Shown here: positions 9,734-18,227 of the stretch, in pieces
Numbering within the stretch: the stretch's first letter is position 1
Layout of the letters: each line of letters opens with the position of its first letter
DNA from: Cognatishimia activa
GTDB lineage: Bacteria > Pseudomonadota > Alphaproteobacteria > Rhodobacterales > Rhodobacteraceae
DNA: 64,000 nt
Direction: 5' to 3'
NCBI RefSeq assembly: GCF_026016445.1
Contig: NZ_CP096147.1
Location: 1,090,501 to 1,154,500, forward strand
Notes under the pieces: generated by a model
The model's input: the letters and a program-made list of their open reading frames with translations, nothing else
Told to the model about the DNA's origin: nothing
The model's database searches: none
Made by a program: the position numbers and the translations under genes

Positions 9734-9772
9734 CAGCGTCTTCCTTATGCCACCGGCCATATTGAGTTGGGC

Positions 9773-10069
9773 CTATGCCCGGCCATCGTTGTCTATGAGC
9801 GCCATCAATCGCGCTTTGTCGTATTCTGCCTCAAGTTTCGCTGCTGCCTCAGCAACGATATCAGCAGGGTCTCCGTCCACAACATAAGGGTCCGCTTTGC
9901 GCCATTCCGCCAGATAATCATCTGTGTCTGCCGCGCCAGATTTCATCGCTGCGCGATCGATGGCTTGTTCAAACCGTTCAGATAATTGCTTTTTCGCACC
10001 GCGACGACCTTTGCCGACAATCACCTGAGCAGGAATATCTCGCCAGTAAACTATTGTGACGTCCGGCAT
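9773..10069 (-). CDS. Small conserved protein of the 'virulence factor' domain family
   Basis: 98 residues beginning MPDVTIVYWRDIPAQVIVGK, rich in charged residues, with no signal peptide or membrane segment. From memory it matches the small domain family that databases call 'virulence factor' (PF13769), which in Rhodobacterales travels with metF and the pterin methyltransferase. The name carries no functional information. It is the first gene of the three-gene unit, with AAGGAA upstream of the chosen ATG at 10067-10069. Position suggests a role in one-carbon metabolism, but this is only from context. Confidence 0.7.
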   Translation of the reverse strand: MPDVTIVYWRDIPAQVIVGKGRRGAKKQLSERFEQAIDRAAMKSGAADTDDYLAEWRKADPYVVDGDPADIVAEAAAKLEAEYDKARLMALIDNDGRA

Positions 10070-10296
10070 GACGTGATTCCTTATATGTTGCCTGAGCATT
10101 CCTAGCTCAAGGGTTGGCAGATGCGTTGCGCGTTTTCGACTTAATGGTCGCTTTCAGCGACGTCAGCCCTTGTAACGCCCAATGCTCAAAGGGGCGAGAG
10201 GGAAGGGGCTGAAAAATCCTAATGATGATCTTGAAGGAAGCCGATGCGAGGGATTGCGCGGGCGAAGACAACTCACTAGGTTGGAGGTAACTCGAA

Positions 10297-11424
10297 ATGG
10301 AGGGCGTGACTATGGCGCCCAAGCGTCCCAAAGGTGCGGGCGCATTCCCGAAAGCGGTAGAGAGCCCCGCGCCGAAAAAGCCTGATTCTAGTGAGCTTTA
10401 CGCCGCTTTGGATCTGGGCACCAACAGTTGTCGCATGCTGATTGCTCAACCGAAGGGCAGCCAGTTTCATGTGGTTGATAGTTTTTCCAAGTCGGTGCAA
10501 TTGGGCGCCGGTCTTGAAAAAACTGGTCGCCTGTCGCGCAGCTCCATGCGGCGCACGATACAGGCGATGCGCATCTGTCAGCAAAAACTCAAGCGCCATC
10601 GCGTAAAACATATGCGTCTTGTGGCGACAGAAGCCTGTCGCCGTGCGCGCAATTCCAAAGACTTCGTCAAGCAAGTGCGCCGGGAAACTGGGCTGCAGTT
10701 GGAGATCATTCCACCAGAGGAAGAGGCACGTCTTGCAGTGATCAGCTGCGCGCCTCTGGTGTCCACCAAGACCGAACAGCTGCTGGTGGTGGATATTGGC
10801 GGCGGTTCCACGGAGTTGGTGTGGATCGACCTTTCTAAGGTGGATCATCGGGATCGACCTAAAGCCATCATGCGCATGCACCATGGGCTTCAGAACGTTG
10901 AAACCCTGTTCCCAACCGCGCGTGTTGTGGATTGGATTTCTGTCCCGCTTGGCGTGGCGACACTGCGCGATCAGTTCAACGATGTCGAAGACGATGCCGC
11001 ACGCTTTGCCTTGATGAGCTGGTTCTTTGAAGAAAATCTCTCAGAGTTTGCGCCCTACAAAGATGAGCAACCCCGCGAAGGTTTCCAGATTGTCGGCACT
11101 TCCGGCACGGTGACCACAGTGGCTGCAAGTCATTTGGGGTTGCGGCGCTATGATCGCACCAAGGTAGATGGCCTGCGCATGACGTCAGAGCAGATCGATG
11201 CTGTGATCAGTGATTACTTGCGCCTTGGTCCTGCAGGTCGTCGCAAAGACCCTCGGATCGGGCAGGATCGCCATGCGCTGATCATGTCAGGCTCCGCGAT
11301 CTTACAGGCGCTTTTACGCTGCTGGCCAACGGACCGGCTCTCTGTCGCGGATCGTGGCCTGAGGGAGGGTCTGCTTTATGCGCAGATGTCGGCAGATGGT
11401 GTCTTGGAAGACGGGCCGTTCTAA
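10297..11424 (+). CDS. Ppx/GppA family phosphatase (exopolyphosphatase type)
   Basis: 375 residues of the ASKHA fold, hydrolysing polyphosphate or pppGpp. Phosphate-binding loops are visible: LDLGTNSCRMLI around residues 38-49, DIGGGSTELVWI in the middle and GTSGTVTTVAASHLGL further on. The first approximately 30 residues form a basic, Pro/Ala/Lys-rich tail before the domain. Two starts are nearly equal: ATG 10297 with GGAGG nine bases upstream, and ATG 10312 with GGAGG eight bases upstream. I give the first. rlmE follows 45 bases later on the same strand, a common pairing in alphaproteobacteria. Whether it acts on polyphosphate, pppGpp or both cannot be read from the sequence. Confidence 0.92.
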   Translation: MEGVTMAPKRPKGAGAFPKAVESPAPKKPDSSELYAALDLGTNSCRMLIAQPKGSQFHVVDSFSKSVQLGAGLEKTGRLSRSSMRRTIQAMRICQQKLKRHRVKHMRLVATEACRRARNSKDFVKQVRRETGLQLEIIPPEEEARLAVISCAPLVSTKTEQLLVVDIGGGSTELVWIDLSKVDHRDRPKAIMRMHHGLQNVETLFPTARVVDWISVPLGVATLRDQFNDVEDDAARFALMSWFFEENLSEFAPYKDEQPREGFQIVGTSGTVTTVAASHLGLRRYDRTKVDGLRMTSEQIDAVISDYLRLGPAGRRKDPRIGQDRHALIMSGSAILQALLRCWPTDRLSVADRGLREGLLYAQMSADGVLEDGPF

Positions 11425-11469
11425 GGCATAAGCAGCGCCCAGCCCGTATCGGCCAGATTGGATTGAACG

Positions 11470-12177
11470 ATGCCCAAGAGTAAGAACACATCAGGACGCG
11501 GTCAGCGAGACCTTAAGGTGAAGGTGAAAACCGCACGCGGTCGGAGCCTCAGCTCGACCCGTTGGCTGCAGCGTCAGTTGAACGATCCTTATGTGAAACG
11601 CGCACAGACAGAAGGCTATCGCGGACGGGCAGCGTTTAAGATTTTGGAACTCGATGAGAAGTACCGCTTTCTTGTGCCAGGCGCACGTGTCGTTGACCTT
11701 GGCTGTGCTCCTGGCGGCTGGTTGCAGGTCGCTGTGAAGCGGGTGAACGCTTTGGGTGAAAAGCCCGGCAAGAAGATCGGCACAGTTTTGGGTGTGGACT
11801 TGCAGGAGGTCGAACCTCTGGCAGGCGCAGAAGTGCATCAGCTGGACTTCATGGAAGATGACGCGGACTTGAAAGTCAAAGAATGGTTGGGTGGGAACGC
11901 CGACGTTGTTATGTCTGATATGGCAGCGGCTTCATCAGGACATAAACAAACGGATCACCTGCGCATTATCGCACTTTGCGAGGCGGCGGCTTATCTGGCT
12001 TTTGATGTCTTGGATGAGGGGGGGACCTTTGTGGCCAAGGTTCTGGCCGGTGGTGCTGAGGGCGATTTGCAAAAGCTGCTCAAGAACAAGTTCACCAAAG
12101 TGGTGAACGTGAAACCGCCGTCTTCTCGAGCAGATTCATCAGAGAAGTTTGTGGTTGCTACTGGCTTTCGAGGCTAA
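11470..12177 (+). CDS. rlmE: 23S rRNA (uridine-2'-O)-methyltransferase
   Basis: RlmE (FtsJ/RrmJ) methylates the ribose of U2552 in 23S rRNA late in large-subunit assembly. 235 residues. The SAM-binding motif is [14 protein letters not shown]. The K-D-K-E catalytic set is visible as the Lys in [13 protein letters not shown], the Asp in [13 protein letters not shown], the Lys in [14 protein letters not shown], and a Glu near the C-terminus ([11 protein letters not shown]). The N-terminal 25 residues are basic and probably bind rRNA. It follows ppx/gppA, and a small ORF on the other strand ends three bases after its stop. Confidence 0.95.
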   Translation: MPKSKNTSGRGQRDLKVKVKTARGRSLSSTRWLQRQLNDPYVKRAQTEGYRGRAAFKILELDEKYRFLVPGARVVDLGCAPGGWLQVAVKRVNALGEKPGKKIGTVLGVDLQEVEPLAGAEVHQLDFMEDDADLKVKEWLGGNADVVMSDMAAASSGHKQTDHLRIIALCEAAAYLAFDVLDEGGTFVAKVLAGGAEGDLQKLLKNKFTKVVNVKPPSSRADSSEKFVVATGFRG

Positions 12178-12180
12178 GAC

Positions 12181-12357
12181 TTACCGCTTCAGAGACGCGC
12201 AAGCCATATTACGGAACGCTTCCATTTCATCGGAGCTCGCAGCAGAAGCGATGCGGTTTTGGCCCGCAAAGGCGTTCCCTTGGCGCATCAGTTCAAACAG
12301 GCGCGCGTGGCGTGGCATTGTGGGTGCATTGCGAAAATCGTCTTGACGCATAAACAT
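12181..12357 (-). CDS. Small hypothetical protein, 58 residues
   Basis: An ORF starting MFMRQDDFRNAPTM and ending NMACASLKR, with GAGG six bases before the ATG. It has no membrane segment or signal and is Met/Arg-rich. I do not recognise a family. Its TAA is three bases from the convergent rlmE stop, so the gap is fully used. Support is the ribosome site and tidy packing only. Confidence 0.5.
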   Translation of the reverse strand: MFMRQDDFRNAPTMPRHARLFELMRQGNAFAGQNRIASAASSDEMEAFRNMACASLKR

Positions 12358-12475
12358 GTGAAACCTCGTGAAGGTGTAAAGTTCACCTTGGTTTCACCAA
12401 AGAATTCAGGCTTTTGAGGCCCCGAATTTGGGCTGAAGTAAGAAACTTTCGGGGCTTGAAGGCCGCTCGAGGGAT

Positions 12476-12991
12476 CTATCCACGTTCAATGTGAATGGTT
12501 TTTAGGGGATCTGAGTTGACTTCATCAACCATACTGCCGGTTGTCAGAATAGGGGCCGCATCGATGTCTTCTGCATCCAAAAGCGCGGAGATTCTTTCGA
12601 CAGAGGCAAGCAGCATGCCCTGTTCCCAGCTTTCGAGCTGTTCAAACCGTTCAGCAAAGCGGCGCTGCATAGGGTCAGGTGCATTCTGAAGCGCCTTATG
12701 GCCCCGGGCTGTCAGTGAGATTATCTTCTGCCGTCGGTCCGCGGGGGACACTTCGCGTTGGACCAATTCGCGACATTCGAGTTTGTCTAATAGGGTTGTC
12801 ACCGTCGCCTGAGAAACCCGCATTTCGCGGGCCAAGGACTTCGCATTGGCGCAAGAAGTGTCGCAAATGAACTTAAGTAGTCGCAATTGGACAGGAGTCA
12901 GGCCAACAGATCGCGCAACCTCACGGCCATGCAGTTCTGTCACTCTGAGAATGCGCCGCAGCGCCGTAAGGGTTGCGTGGGTTCGATCCAT
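12476..12991 (-). CDS. MarR-family transcriptional regulator
   Basis: 171 residues with a winged helix typical of MarR: VGLTPVQLRLLKFI, then the recognition region AREMRVSQATVTTLLDKLE and the wing VSPADRRQKIISLTARG. It should act as a dimer on a palindromic site. It is transcribed divergently from the betaine-type ABC importer, and an imperfect 17-bp palindrome lies 40 bases upstream of its start. Autoregulation plus control of the importer is the simplest reading, but is inferred from position. The C-terminal 30 residues after the dimer helix are not a recognised domain. Confidence 0.9.
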   Translation of the reverse strand: MDRTHATLTALRRILRVTELHGREVARSVGLTPVQLRLLKFICDTSCANAKSLAREMRVSQATVTTLLDKLECRELVQREVSPADRRQKIISLTARGHKALQNAPDPMQRRFAERFEQLESWEQGMLLASVERISALLDAEDIDAAPILTTGSMVDEVNSDPLKTIHIERG

Positions 12992-13030
12992 ACTCTGGTC
13001 GCCTGAGTGAATTGATGCGGGTTTTCTTTA

Positions 13031-13047
13031 CTGACACTAAGTATCAG
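13031..13047. promoter_or_regulatory. Imperfect 17-bp palindrome, candidate MarR operator
   Basis: CTGACACTAAGTATCAG has seven of eight symmetric pairs around a central A. It lies in the divergent interval between marR (start 12991) and the importer (start 13221), and the size fits MarR dimers. No direct evidence of binding. Confidence 0.45.
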
Positions 13048-13220
13048 CAGGATACCCAAATTCTACACATAATCGTTACTTCTCATAGCTCTAATGCGCA
13101 AAGGGATACTTTACGCCACGGAAACCTGGGTTATGGTTGGACAGTGAGGGCTGCAAATGATTAGCCTTACTAAGCAAATTGGCTCCAACAAAAAACAAGG
13201 GGCCTCAAGGGGAGATATCT

Positions 13221-14189
13221 ATGTCTAAGAAACTACTCGGCGCTGCCGCCTTTGGTGTTATGATGATGCCGGGCGTTGCCTCTGCAAGTGAATGCGGAGA
13301 GGTGACCATCACCGAAATGAACTGGGCGTCTTCTGCAGTCATTACGGAAGTTGCGAAATTCATCATGGAAAATGGCTATGGCTGTACGGTTCAAAAAGTA
13401 CCGTCTTCCACAACGCCATCTTTGGTGTCTGTTGCTGAAACCGGCAAGCCAGACATCGTAACCGAACTCTGGATCAATGGTGCGCCGGCCTACAATGAGC
13501 TGCAAGACGCTGGCAAAATCACCACTTCCGCGGACGTTCTGTCTGACGGCGGCCTCGAAGGCTGGTGGGTGCCACGTTACATGGTTGATGCAAATCCAGA
13601 GCTGGCAACGCTGCAAGGCCTTCTGGACAATGTTGACCTGCTCGGTGGCCGTTTCCACAACTGTCCTGACGGTTGGGCATGTAAAAACACCAACGCGGAC
13701 TTGGCACGCAACTTCGGTCTGGAAGAAGCAGGCTTTGAAATCTTTGTGCACGGTTCCGGTGAAACGCTCGCGACATCCATCGGCGCGGCCTATGAAAATC
13801 AAGAACCATGGCTGGGTTACTACTGGTCCCCAGATCCACTGATGGCGAAATATGACATGGTCGAAGTTGACCTTGGTGTGCCTTACAATGAAGAGGTCTT
13901 CCTCTGCGCGGCAAATGCGGAATGTACAGCAGAAGGCGTGTCCTCTTGGCCAGTTGGTCCGGTAAAAACAGTTGTGACAACCGACTTCGAAAGCCGCGAG
14001 CCAGCGATTGCTGAGTTTATGTCCAACATGAGCTACGACAACGCGACCGTTCTTGATTACCTGGCTTGGATGGACAGCAACAAAGCCACCTACGAAGAGG
14101 CAGCTGTTTACTTCCTGCTAAACAACAAAGAGCTGTGGCAGAGTTGGGTCAGCGAAGAAGCAAACGCTAAGCTGGCGGAATTCTTCTAA
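13221..14189 (+). CDS. Substrate-binding protein of a glycine betaine/choline-type ABC importer
   Basis: 322 residues. The first 23 form a signal peptide (MSKKLLGAAAFGVMMMPGVASA), so the mature periplasmic protein begins at or near SECGEVTI. It has the OpuAC/ProX fold (NWASSAVITEVAKFIMENGYGC, then EPWLGYYWSPDP), a family that cages quaternary amines with aromatic residues; the ligand could be glycine betaine, proline betaine or choline. The start is the ATG preceded by GGGGAGAT; an upstream ATG 14 codons earlier lacks a ribosome site. It is the first gene of the importer, followed by a strong terminator before the permease, so it is probably made in excess. Confidence 0.92.
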   Translation: MSKKLLGAAAFGVMMMPGVASASECGEVTITEMNWASSAVITEVAKFIMENGYGCTVQKVPSSTTPSLVSVAETGKPDIVTELWINGAPAYNELQDAGKITTSADVLSDGGLEGWWVPRYMVDANPELATLQGLLDNVDLLGGRFHNCPDGWACKNTNADLARNFGLEEAGFEIFVHGSGETLATSIGAAYENQEPWLGYYWSPDPLMAKYDMVEVDLGVPYNEEVFLCAANAECTAEGVSSWPVGPVKTVVTTDFESREPAIAEFMSNMSYDNATVLDYLAWMDSNKATYEEAAVYFLLNNKELWQSWVSEEANAKLAEFF

Positions 14190-14206
14190 AAAATAGCAAA
14201 AAATAA

Positions 14207-14239
14207 TGAGCCTGCACTCGGTGCAGGCTCAATTTTTTT
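14207..14239 (+). terminator. Intrinsic terminator inside the importer operon
   Basis: TGAGCCTGCAC pairs with GTGCAGGCTCA (11 bp, loop TCG) and is followed by ATTTTTTT. It lies between the binding-protein and permease genes, so partial read-through would set their expression ratio. Confidence 0.9.
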
Positions 14240-14267
14240 ATGCGCCAGAAGCGCAGGGGGACAATTT

Positions 14268-15299
14268 ATGGCGACCTATGATTTTCTTTTTGAAAACCTT
14301 GGTATGAAGGAGTGGTGCGACGACGGGGGGGGATCGGGCCCTGTCTCCATGGCCGATCTTCTAGCGCGGAAAAAAGGCGGTGAGGTAGAGACGTCGGTTT
14401 GGGACCTGCCGTTTCCTTCAATGGACGCCTTTAACGAATCCTGTTCGAATTTTCCAAAATCTCGTGAACTGACCTCCGGTTTGGAAGATGGCTTTTTGGC
14501 GATCAAGGATGTTCTTAAGTTTATTTTGGACCCCGTAACAGAGCCGCTCAGCTGGATGCTGGATGGGGCCATGTGGTTGGCAGAAAGCACACCGTGGTGG
14601 ATTGTGATTCCATTCCTTCTGCTAGTCACTTACTGGGTTTCTCGTTCCTGGAGTATTGTGATTTCTGTTGGGGCCTCCATTCTGGGGCTGGCCTTTATTG
14701 ATCACTACCTTCCGGCAGTTCAGACACTGTCGATTGTTTTTGTTTGTGCGGCCATATGTGTCTTGCTCGGTGTGCCCATAGGCATTGCTATGTCGCGATC
14801 AAACCGATTGCAGCGCGGTGTTCTACCAGTGCTCGACATGCTGCAAACCCTGCCGACCTTTGTTTACCTGATCCCATTGATCTTCCTGTTTTCTGTCACA
14901 GAATCCAAACTCTATGGCATTGCGATCATCCTCTACGCGATTGTGCCAGTGATCCGTCTGACGGACCTTGGTATTCGTATGGTTGACAAGGATGTGCTTG
15001 AAGCTGCGCAGGCTTTTGGCATGACGCCACGCCAGAAACTTTACCAAGTCCAGATCCCTCTGGCGCTGCCTAACATTATGGCCGGTGTAAACCAGACCAT
15101 TATGATGAGCCTTGCGATGGTGGTGATTGCCTCTCTGGTGTCCGCACCGGGTCTGGGTGTTCTCGTTTTGCGCGGCATCCGCAACCTAGAACTTGGTGTT
15201 GGCCTCGTGGCTGGCCTCGGCATCGTCATCCTTGCGATCATTCTGGATCGTGTCACCAAATCAGCTCTCGCGCGTGTCAACGCAGCGCAGCATCACTAA
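14268..15299 (+). CDS. Permease subunit of the betaine-type ABC importer
   Basis: 343 residues. A hydrophilic N-terminal stretch of about 105 residues precedes the membrane part, as in ProW. About six to seven hydrophobic helices follow, including WWIVIPFLLLVTYWV, LSIVFVCAAICVLLGVPIGIA and LGVGLVAGLGIVILAIIL. The EAA loop that contacts the ATPase is visible as LEAAQAFGMTPRQKLYQVQ. It lies between the binding protein and ATPase genes on the same strand. Ribosome site is weak (an AG-rich GGGGGAC seven bases upstream). Confidence 0.92.
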   Translation: MATYDFLFENLGMKEWCDDGGGSGPVSMADLLARKKGGEVETSVWDLPFPSMDAFNESCSNFPKSRELTSGLEDGFLAIKDVLKFILDPVTEPLSWMLDGAMWLAESTPWWIVIPFLLLVTYWVSRSWSIVISVGASILGLAFIDHYLPAVQTLSIVFVCAAICVLLGVPIGIAMSRSNRLQRGVLPVLDMLQTLPTFVYLIPLIFLFSVTESKLYGIAIILYAIVPVIRLTDLGIRMVDKDVLEAAQAFGMTPRQKLYQVQIPLALPNIMAGVNQTIMMSLAMVVIASLVSAPGLGVLVLRGIRNLELGVGLVAGLGIVILAIILDRVTKSALARVNAAQHH

Positions 15300-15311
15300 G
15301 AGGCGCATGAC

Positions 15312-16346
15312 ATGAGTGAACCTATGATTTCAATCCGCAATCTCTACAAAGTCTTTGGTGGGAACCCTCAGGGCGCTATGGAGCTTGTGCGGCAGGGCAT
15401 GGGCAAAGAAGAGTTGCAGGCCACAAATGGCCATGTGCTGGGTCTGAAGAATATCAACGTTGATCTCATGGAAGGTGAGATCACGGTGATCATGGGCCTG
15501 TCCGGGTCAGGTAAATCGACCCTCGTGCGCCATATCAATCGTCTGATTGATCCAACAGACGGGCAGCTCTTGGTGCAGGGACAAAACGTGATGGATTACG
15601 ATGAGGACCAGCTGCGCGATGTTCGTCGCAAAGTTATGTCCATGGTGTTCCAGCACTTCGCTCTTTTGCCGCACCGCACCGTGCTGCAGAATACAGCCCT
15701 TGCTCCGGTTGTCCGTGGTGAAGACAAATCTGCCTATGAACCTGAAGCCAAGAAATGGCTCGAACGGGTAGGGCTCGCGGGTTACGAGGAAAGTTATCCG
15801 CATCAGCTCTCTGGTGGCATGAAGCAGCGCGTAGGTATTGCCCGTGCGCTGACGTCGAACGCACCTATCATGTTAATGGACGAAGCGTTTTCCGCCCTCG
15901 ATCCGCTAATTCGAACTGATATGCAGGACTTGCTGCTTGAACTTCAAGTAGAGCTGAACAAGACCATCGTCTTCATCAGCCATGATTTGGATGAGGCGTT
16001 GAAACTCGCTGATCACCTTGTCATTCTGAAGGATGGCGAAGTTGTGCAGCAGGGTGAACCACAGCATATTTTGCTAAACCCCGAAGATGATTACATCGTG
16101 GACTTCATCTCTGACATCAACCGCGCGCGCGTGTTGCGAGTGCGCTCCATCATGGAGCCTCTGAGTGGTGAGTCAGGCCATGCAGGCGAAATTCAACGTG
16201 AGGACACGCTGGAGCAGGTCATTGCACAAACTGGCGGGGAATCTAGTGGCACCTATCTGGTGAAACATGAAGGTGAGCCTGTAGGGGAGTTGAAAATGAG
16301 CACCCTTGTGCGGTCATTGGTGCCGCAGAAGCGCAGTGGGCAATAA
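15312..16346 (+). CDS. ATPase subunit of the betaine-type ABC importer
   Basis: 344 residues, ProV/OpuAA type. Walker A is GLSGSGKST, the signature is LSGGMKQRVGIARAL, Walker B is IMLMDEAFSALDP, and the switch histidine is in FISHDLDEALKLAD. The C-terminal region (from about residue 275) is a short CBS-like tail, which in relatives senses ionic strength or a nucleotide; it is shorter than the two full CBS repeats of OpuA. The gene starts 12 bases after the permease stop and is followed by a terminator. Together the three genes supply osmoprotectants or methylated amines as nutrients. Confidence 0.93.
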   Translation: MSEPMISIRNLYKVFGGNPQGAMELVRQGMGKEELQATNGHVLGLKNINVDLMEGEITVIMGLSGSGKSTLVRHINRLIDPTDGQLLVQGQNVMDYDEDQLRDVRRKVMSMVFQHFALLPHRTVLQNTALAPVVRGEDKSAYEPEAKKWLERVGLAGYEESYPHQLSGGMKQRVGIARALTSNAPIMLMDEAFSALDPLIRTDMQDLLLELQVELNKTIVFISHDLDEALKLADHLVILKDGEVVQQGEPQHILLNPEDDYIVDFISDINRARVLRVRSIMEPLSGESGHAGEIQREDTLEQVIAQTGGESSGTYLVKHEGEPVGELKMSTLVRSLVPQKRSGQ

Positions 16347-16378
16347 CCTGTTTTAAAGAACTGACGCTGGATGACATG

Positions 16379-16413
16379 AGCCCGACCATGGAAGTGGTCG
16401 GGCTTTACTTTTT
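16379..16413 (+). terminator. Intrinsic terminator after the importer operon
   Basis: AGCCCGACC pairs with GGTCGGGCT (9 bp) with an eight-base loop, followed by TTACTTTTT. Confidence 0.85.
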
Positions 16414-16524
16414 GGGAACCTTTCAACGCATTTGGCGCAATTCCAGTCGCTATCAAAACTTTGGACATTGAACTGTGAAATCGATTACATGGCTGTGTGA
16501 TCTAGATTTGAATTGAGTGAACAA

Positions 16525-17334
16525 ATGCAAAAAATGCCAAACATCGGCTACGGCACTTGGAATCGGCCAGAGCAAGCGGCTTATGACGGGACGCTGGCTG
16601 CTTTGGAAGTTGGTTACCGTCATATCGATGGGGCGGAAGGTTATGAGAATGAGGAGTTCGTTGGGCGGGCGATTTCTGATTTCGGAATAGCGCGCGATGA
16701 TCTTTGGGTGACAACCAAAGTGGCGCCCGAAAGCTTCGGCCCAGGCCAGATCCGCCCACATGTTGAGGCCTCATTAGATAAACTCGGTGTTGGACCTGTG
16801 GATCTGCTGTTGCTTCATTATCCATCCATCAAGGATGAGTATGAGATCGAGGACTATATGGCGCAATTTGCCGAGGTCTATGATGCAGGGCTTTGCCGCA
16901 ATATCGGTGTATCAAACTTCACCAAAAGCTATATCGACAAGGCCGTTTCGCTGCTTGGGGATCGTCCTCTCATGACCAACCAGGTGGAATTGCATCCGTT
17001 CTTGCACAACCGACTGATTGTTGATCACTGCGCTGCACTTGGCATTCCCATGACAGCCTATTCACCGCTGGCGCGTGGTGCGGTAGTCGATGATCCGCTT
17101 CTATGTTCGATTGGCAGAGATATTGGGGCGACCGCCTCGCAGATTGCCCTCTCTTGGCTAATATCCCAAGGGTACACGGTTATTCCATCTGCCAGTACAA
17201 AGATGCGGATTGCAGAAAACTTCGAAGCAAAAGATATCACGCTGTCAAAAGAGCAAATCTCGAAAATCGGAACTCTCAATAAAAACATGCGTTTGGTAGA
17301 TGGCCCTTGGTGCCCAGAATGGGATGTTGATTAG
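16525..17334 (+). CDS. Aldo/keto reductase
   Basis: 269 residues, an NADPH-dependent carbonyl reductase of the AKR barrel family, closest in look to 2,5-diketo-gluconate reductases. The catalytic tetrad is visible: Asp35 and Tyr40 in RHIDGAEGYENE, Lys65 in VTTKVAPES, and His in LLLLHYPSI. GVSNFTKSYID and the C-terminal cofactor part IPSASTKMRIAENF also fit. The start is uncertain: ATG 16525, ATG 16534 or TTG 16513 are all in frame and none has a strong ribosome site. It stands alone between the importer and the tRNA cluster. The substrate is unknown. Confidence 0.88.
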   Translation: MQKMPNIGYGTWNRPEQAAYDGTLAALEVGYRHIDGAEGYENEEFVGRAISDFGIARDDLWVTTKVAPESFGPGQIRPHVEASLDKLGVGPVDLLLLHYPSIKDEYEIEDYMAQFAEVYDAGLCRNIGVSNFTKSYIDKAVSLLGDRPLMTNQVELHPFLHNRLIVDHCAALGIPMTAYSPLARGAVVDDPLLCSIGRDIGATASQIALSWLISQGYTVIPSASTKMRIAENFEAKDITLSKEQISKIGTLNKNMRLVDGPWCPEWDVD

Positions 17335-17415
17335 ATCTGTATGAAACATCAGAGCGCGCTGCATTTGTTAGCAAGTGCTTCGTCGGGGTTGGTATGGAGT
17401 GATGTTTGCGGAAAA

Positions 17416-17491
<76 letters not shown>

Positions 17492-17547
17492 ATAAGCCAT
17501 GTCCGCATCACCCTTTGGTAGTGACCGCCAAGTGAAAGCGGGGGTGA

Positions 17548-17623
<76 letters not shown>

Positions 17624-17956
17624 GGTGAGGCAGCTTTTAATCTTTTAGTCAGGGGAAGGGCAAGGGCTAATAAATACTTTTTTTGAAATTTTTTTGAAGC
17701 CCTCGATCATCCGTATTTTTCTCATATTAACAACGGCTTCTCACACGCAGGATAGTCGCTTTGGGGTAAGGGTACCAACCCAGTTTCGCGAAATCCCCTT
17801 TGTTTCATTGTGTTTTTAAGCCGCGAGAAAGGCGGTTTTTCTCAAGTGTGAAAAAAATGCAAAATAGTCTTCGCAAATCGCTTGACGATATCTTCGGCTA
17901 AGCATAAACCCCTCTCACCGCAGCGACGGAGACGCCGCAGCGGGACACTTCAGAGA
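17624..17956. other. Gene-free divergent promoter region between tRNA-Val and tRNA-Asp pairs
   Basis: 333 bases without a coding region. AT-rich (runs of T at 17677-17693) and expected to hold promoters for both tRNA pairs. For the Asp pair TTGACG at 17882-17887 and CATAAA at 17903-17908 (15-base spacer) are a plausible promoter about 45 bases before the first tRNA. Nothing else recognisable was seen. Confidence 0.5.
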
Positions 17957-18033
17957 GCGGTTGTAGCTCAGTTGGTTAGAGTACCGGCCTGTCACGCCGG
18001 GGGTCGCGGGTTCGAGCCCCGTCAACCGCGCCA
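17957..18033 (+). tRNA. tRNA-Asp (anticodon GTC)
   Basis: Starts GCGGTTGTAGCTCAG, anticodon loop CTGTCAC, T-arm GTTCGAG, acceptor CAACCGC-G-CCA with CCA encoded. 77 bases. Identical to the next copy. Confidence 0.97.
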
Positions 18034-18082
18034 CTCTGAAGCCTCGCCTAGGGAAGGCACCATAGATCGAGAGGTCAAGCGC

Positions 18083-18159
18083 GCGGTTGTAGCTCAGTTG
18101 GTTAGAGTACCGGCCTGTCACGCCGGGGGTCGCGGGTTCGAGCCCCGTCAACCGCGCCA
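18083..18159 (+). tRNA. tRNA-Asp (anticodon GTC), second copy
   Basis: Identical 77-base copy, 49 bases after the first. It is followed by a strong terminator, so the pair forms one unit. Confidence 0.97.
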
Positions 18160-18174
18160 CTTTCGACCTAAAAC

Positions 18175-18205
18175 AAAGCACCCCTCGGGGTGCTTTTTGT
18201 TTTTC
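18175..18205 (+). terminator. Intrinsic terminator after the tRNA-Asp pair
   Basis: AAAGCACCCC pairs with GGGGTGCTTT (10 bp, tiny loop), followed by TTGTTTTT. It may also serve the convergent LysR gene. Confidence 0.9.
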
Positions 18206-18227
18206 TGATTGCGATGTTATCTACCGA

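Noticed and set aside
10070-10296. Possible SAH or SAM riboswitch before the C1 operon
   Set aside because: Only one short stem (GTCGCT/AGCGAC, 10147-10161) is evident, and none of the conserved riboswitch core sequences is visible.
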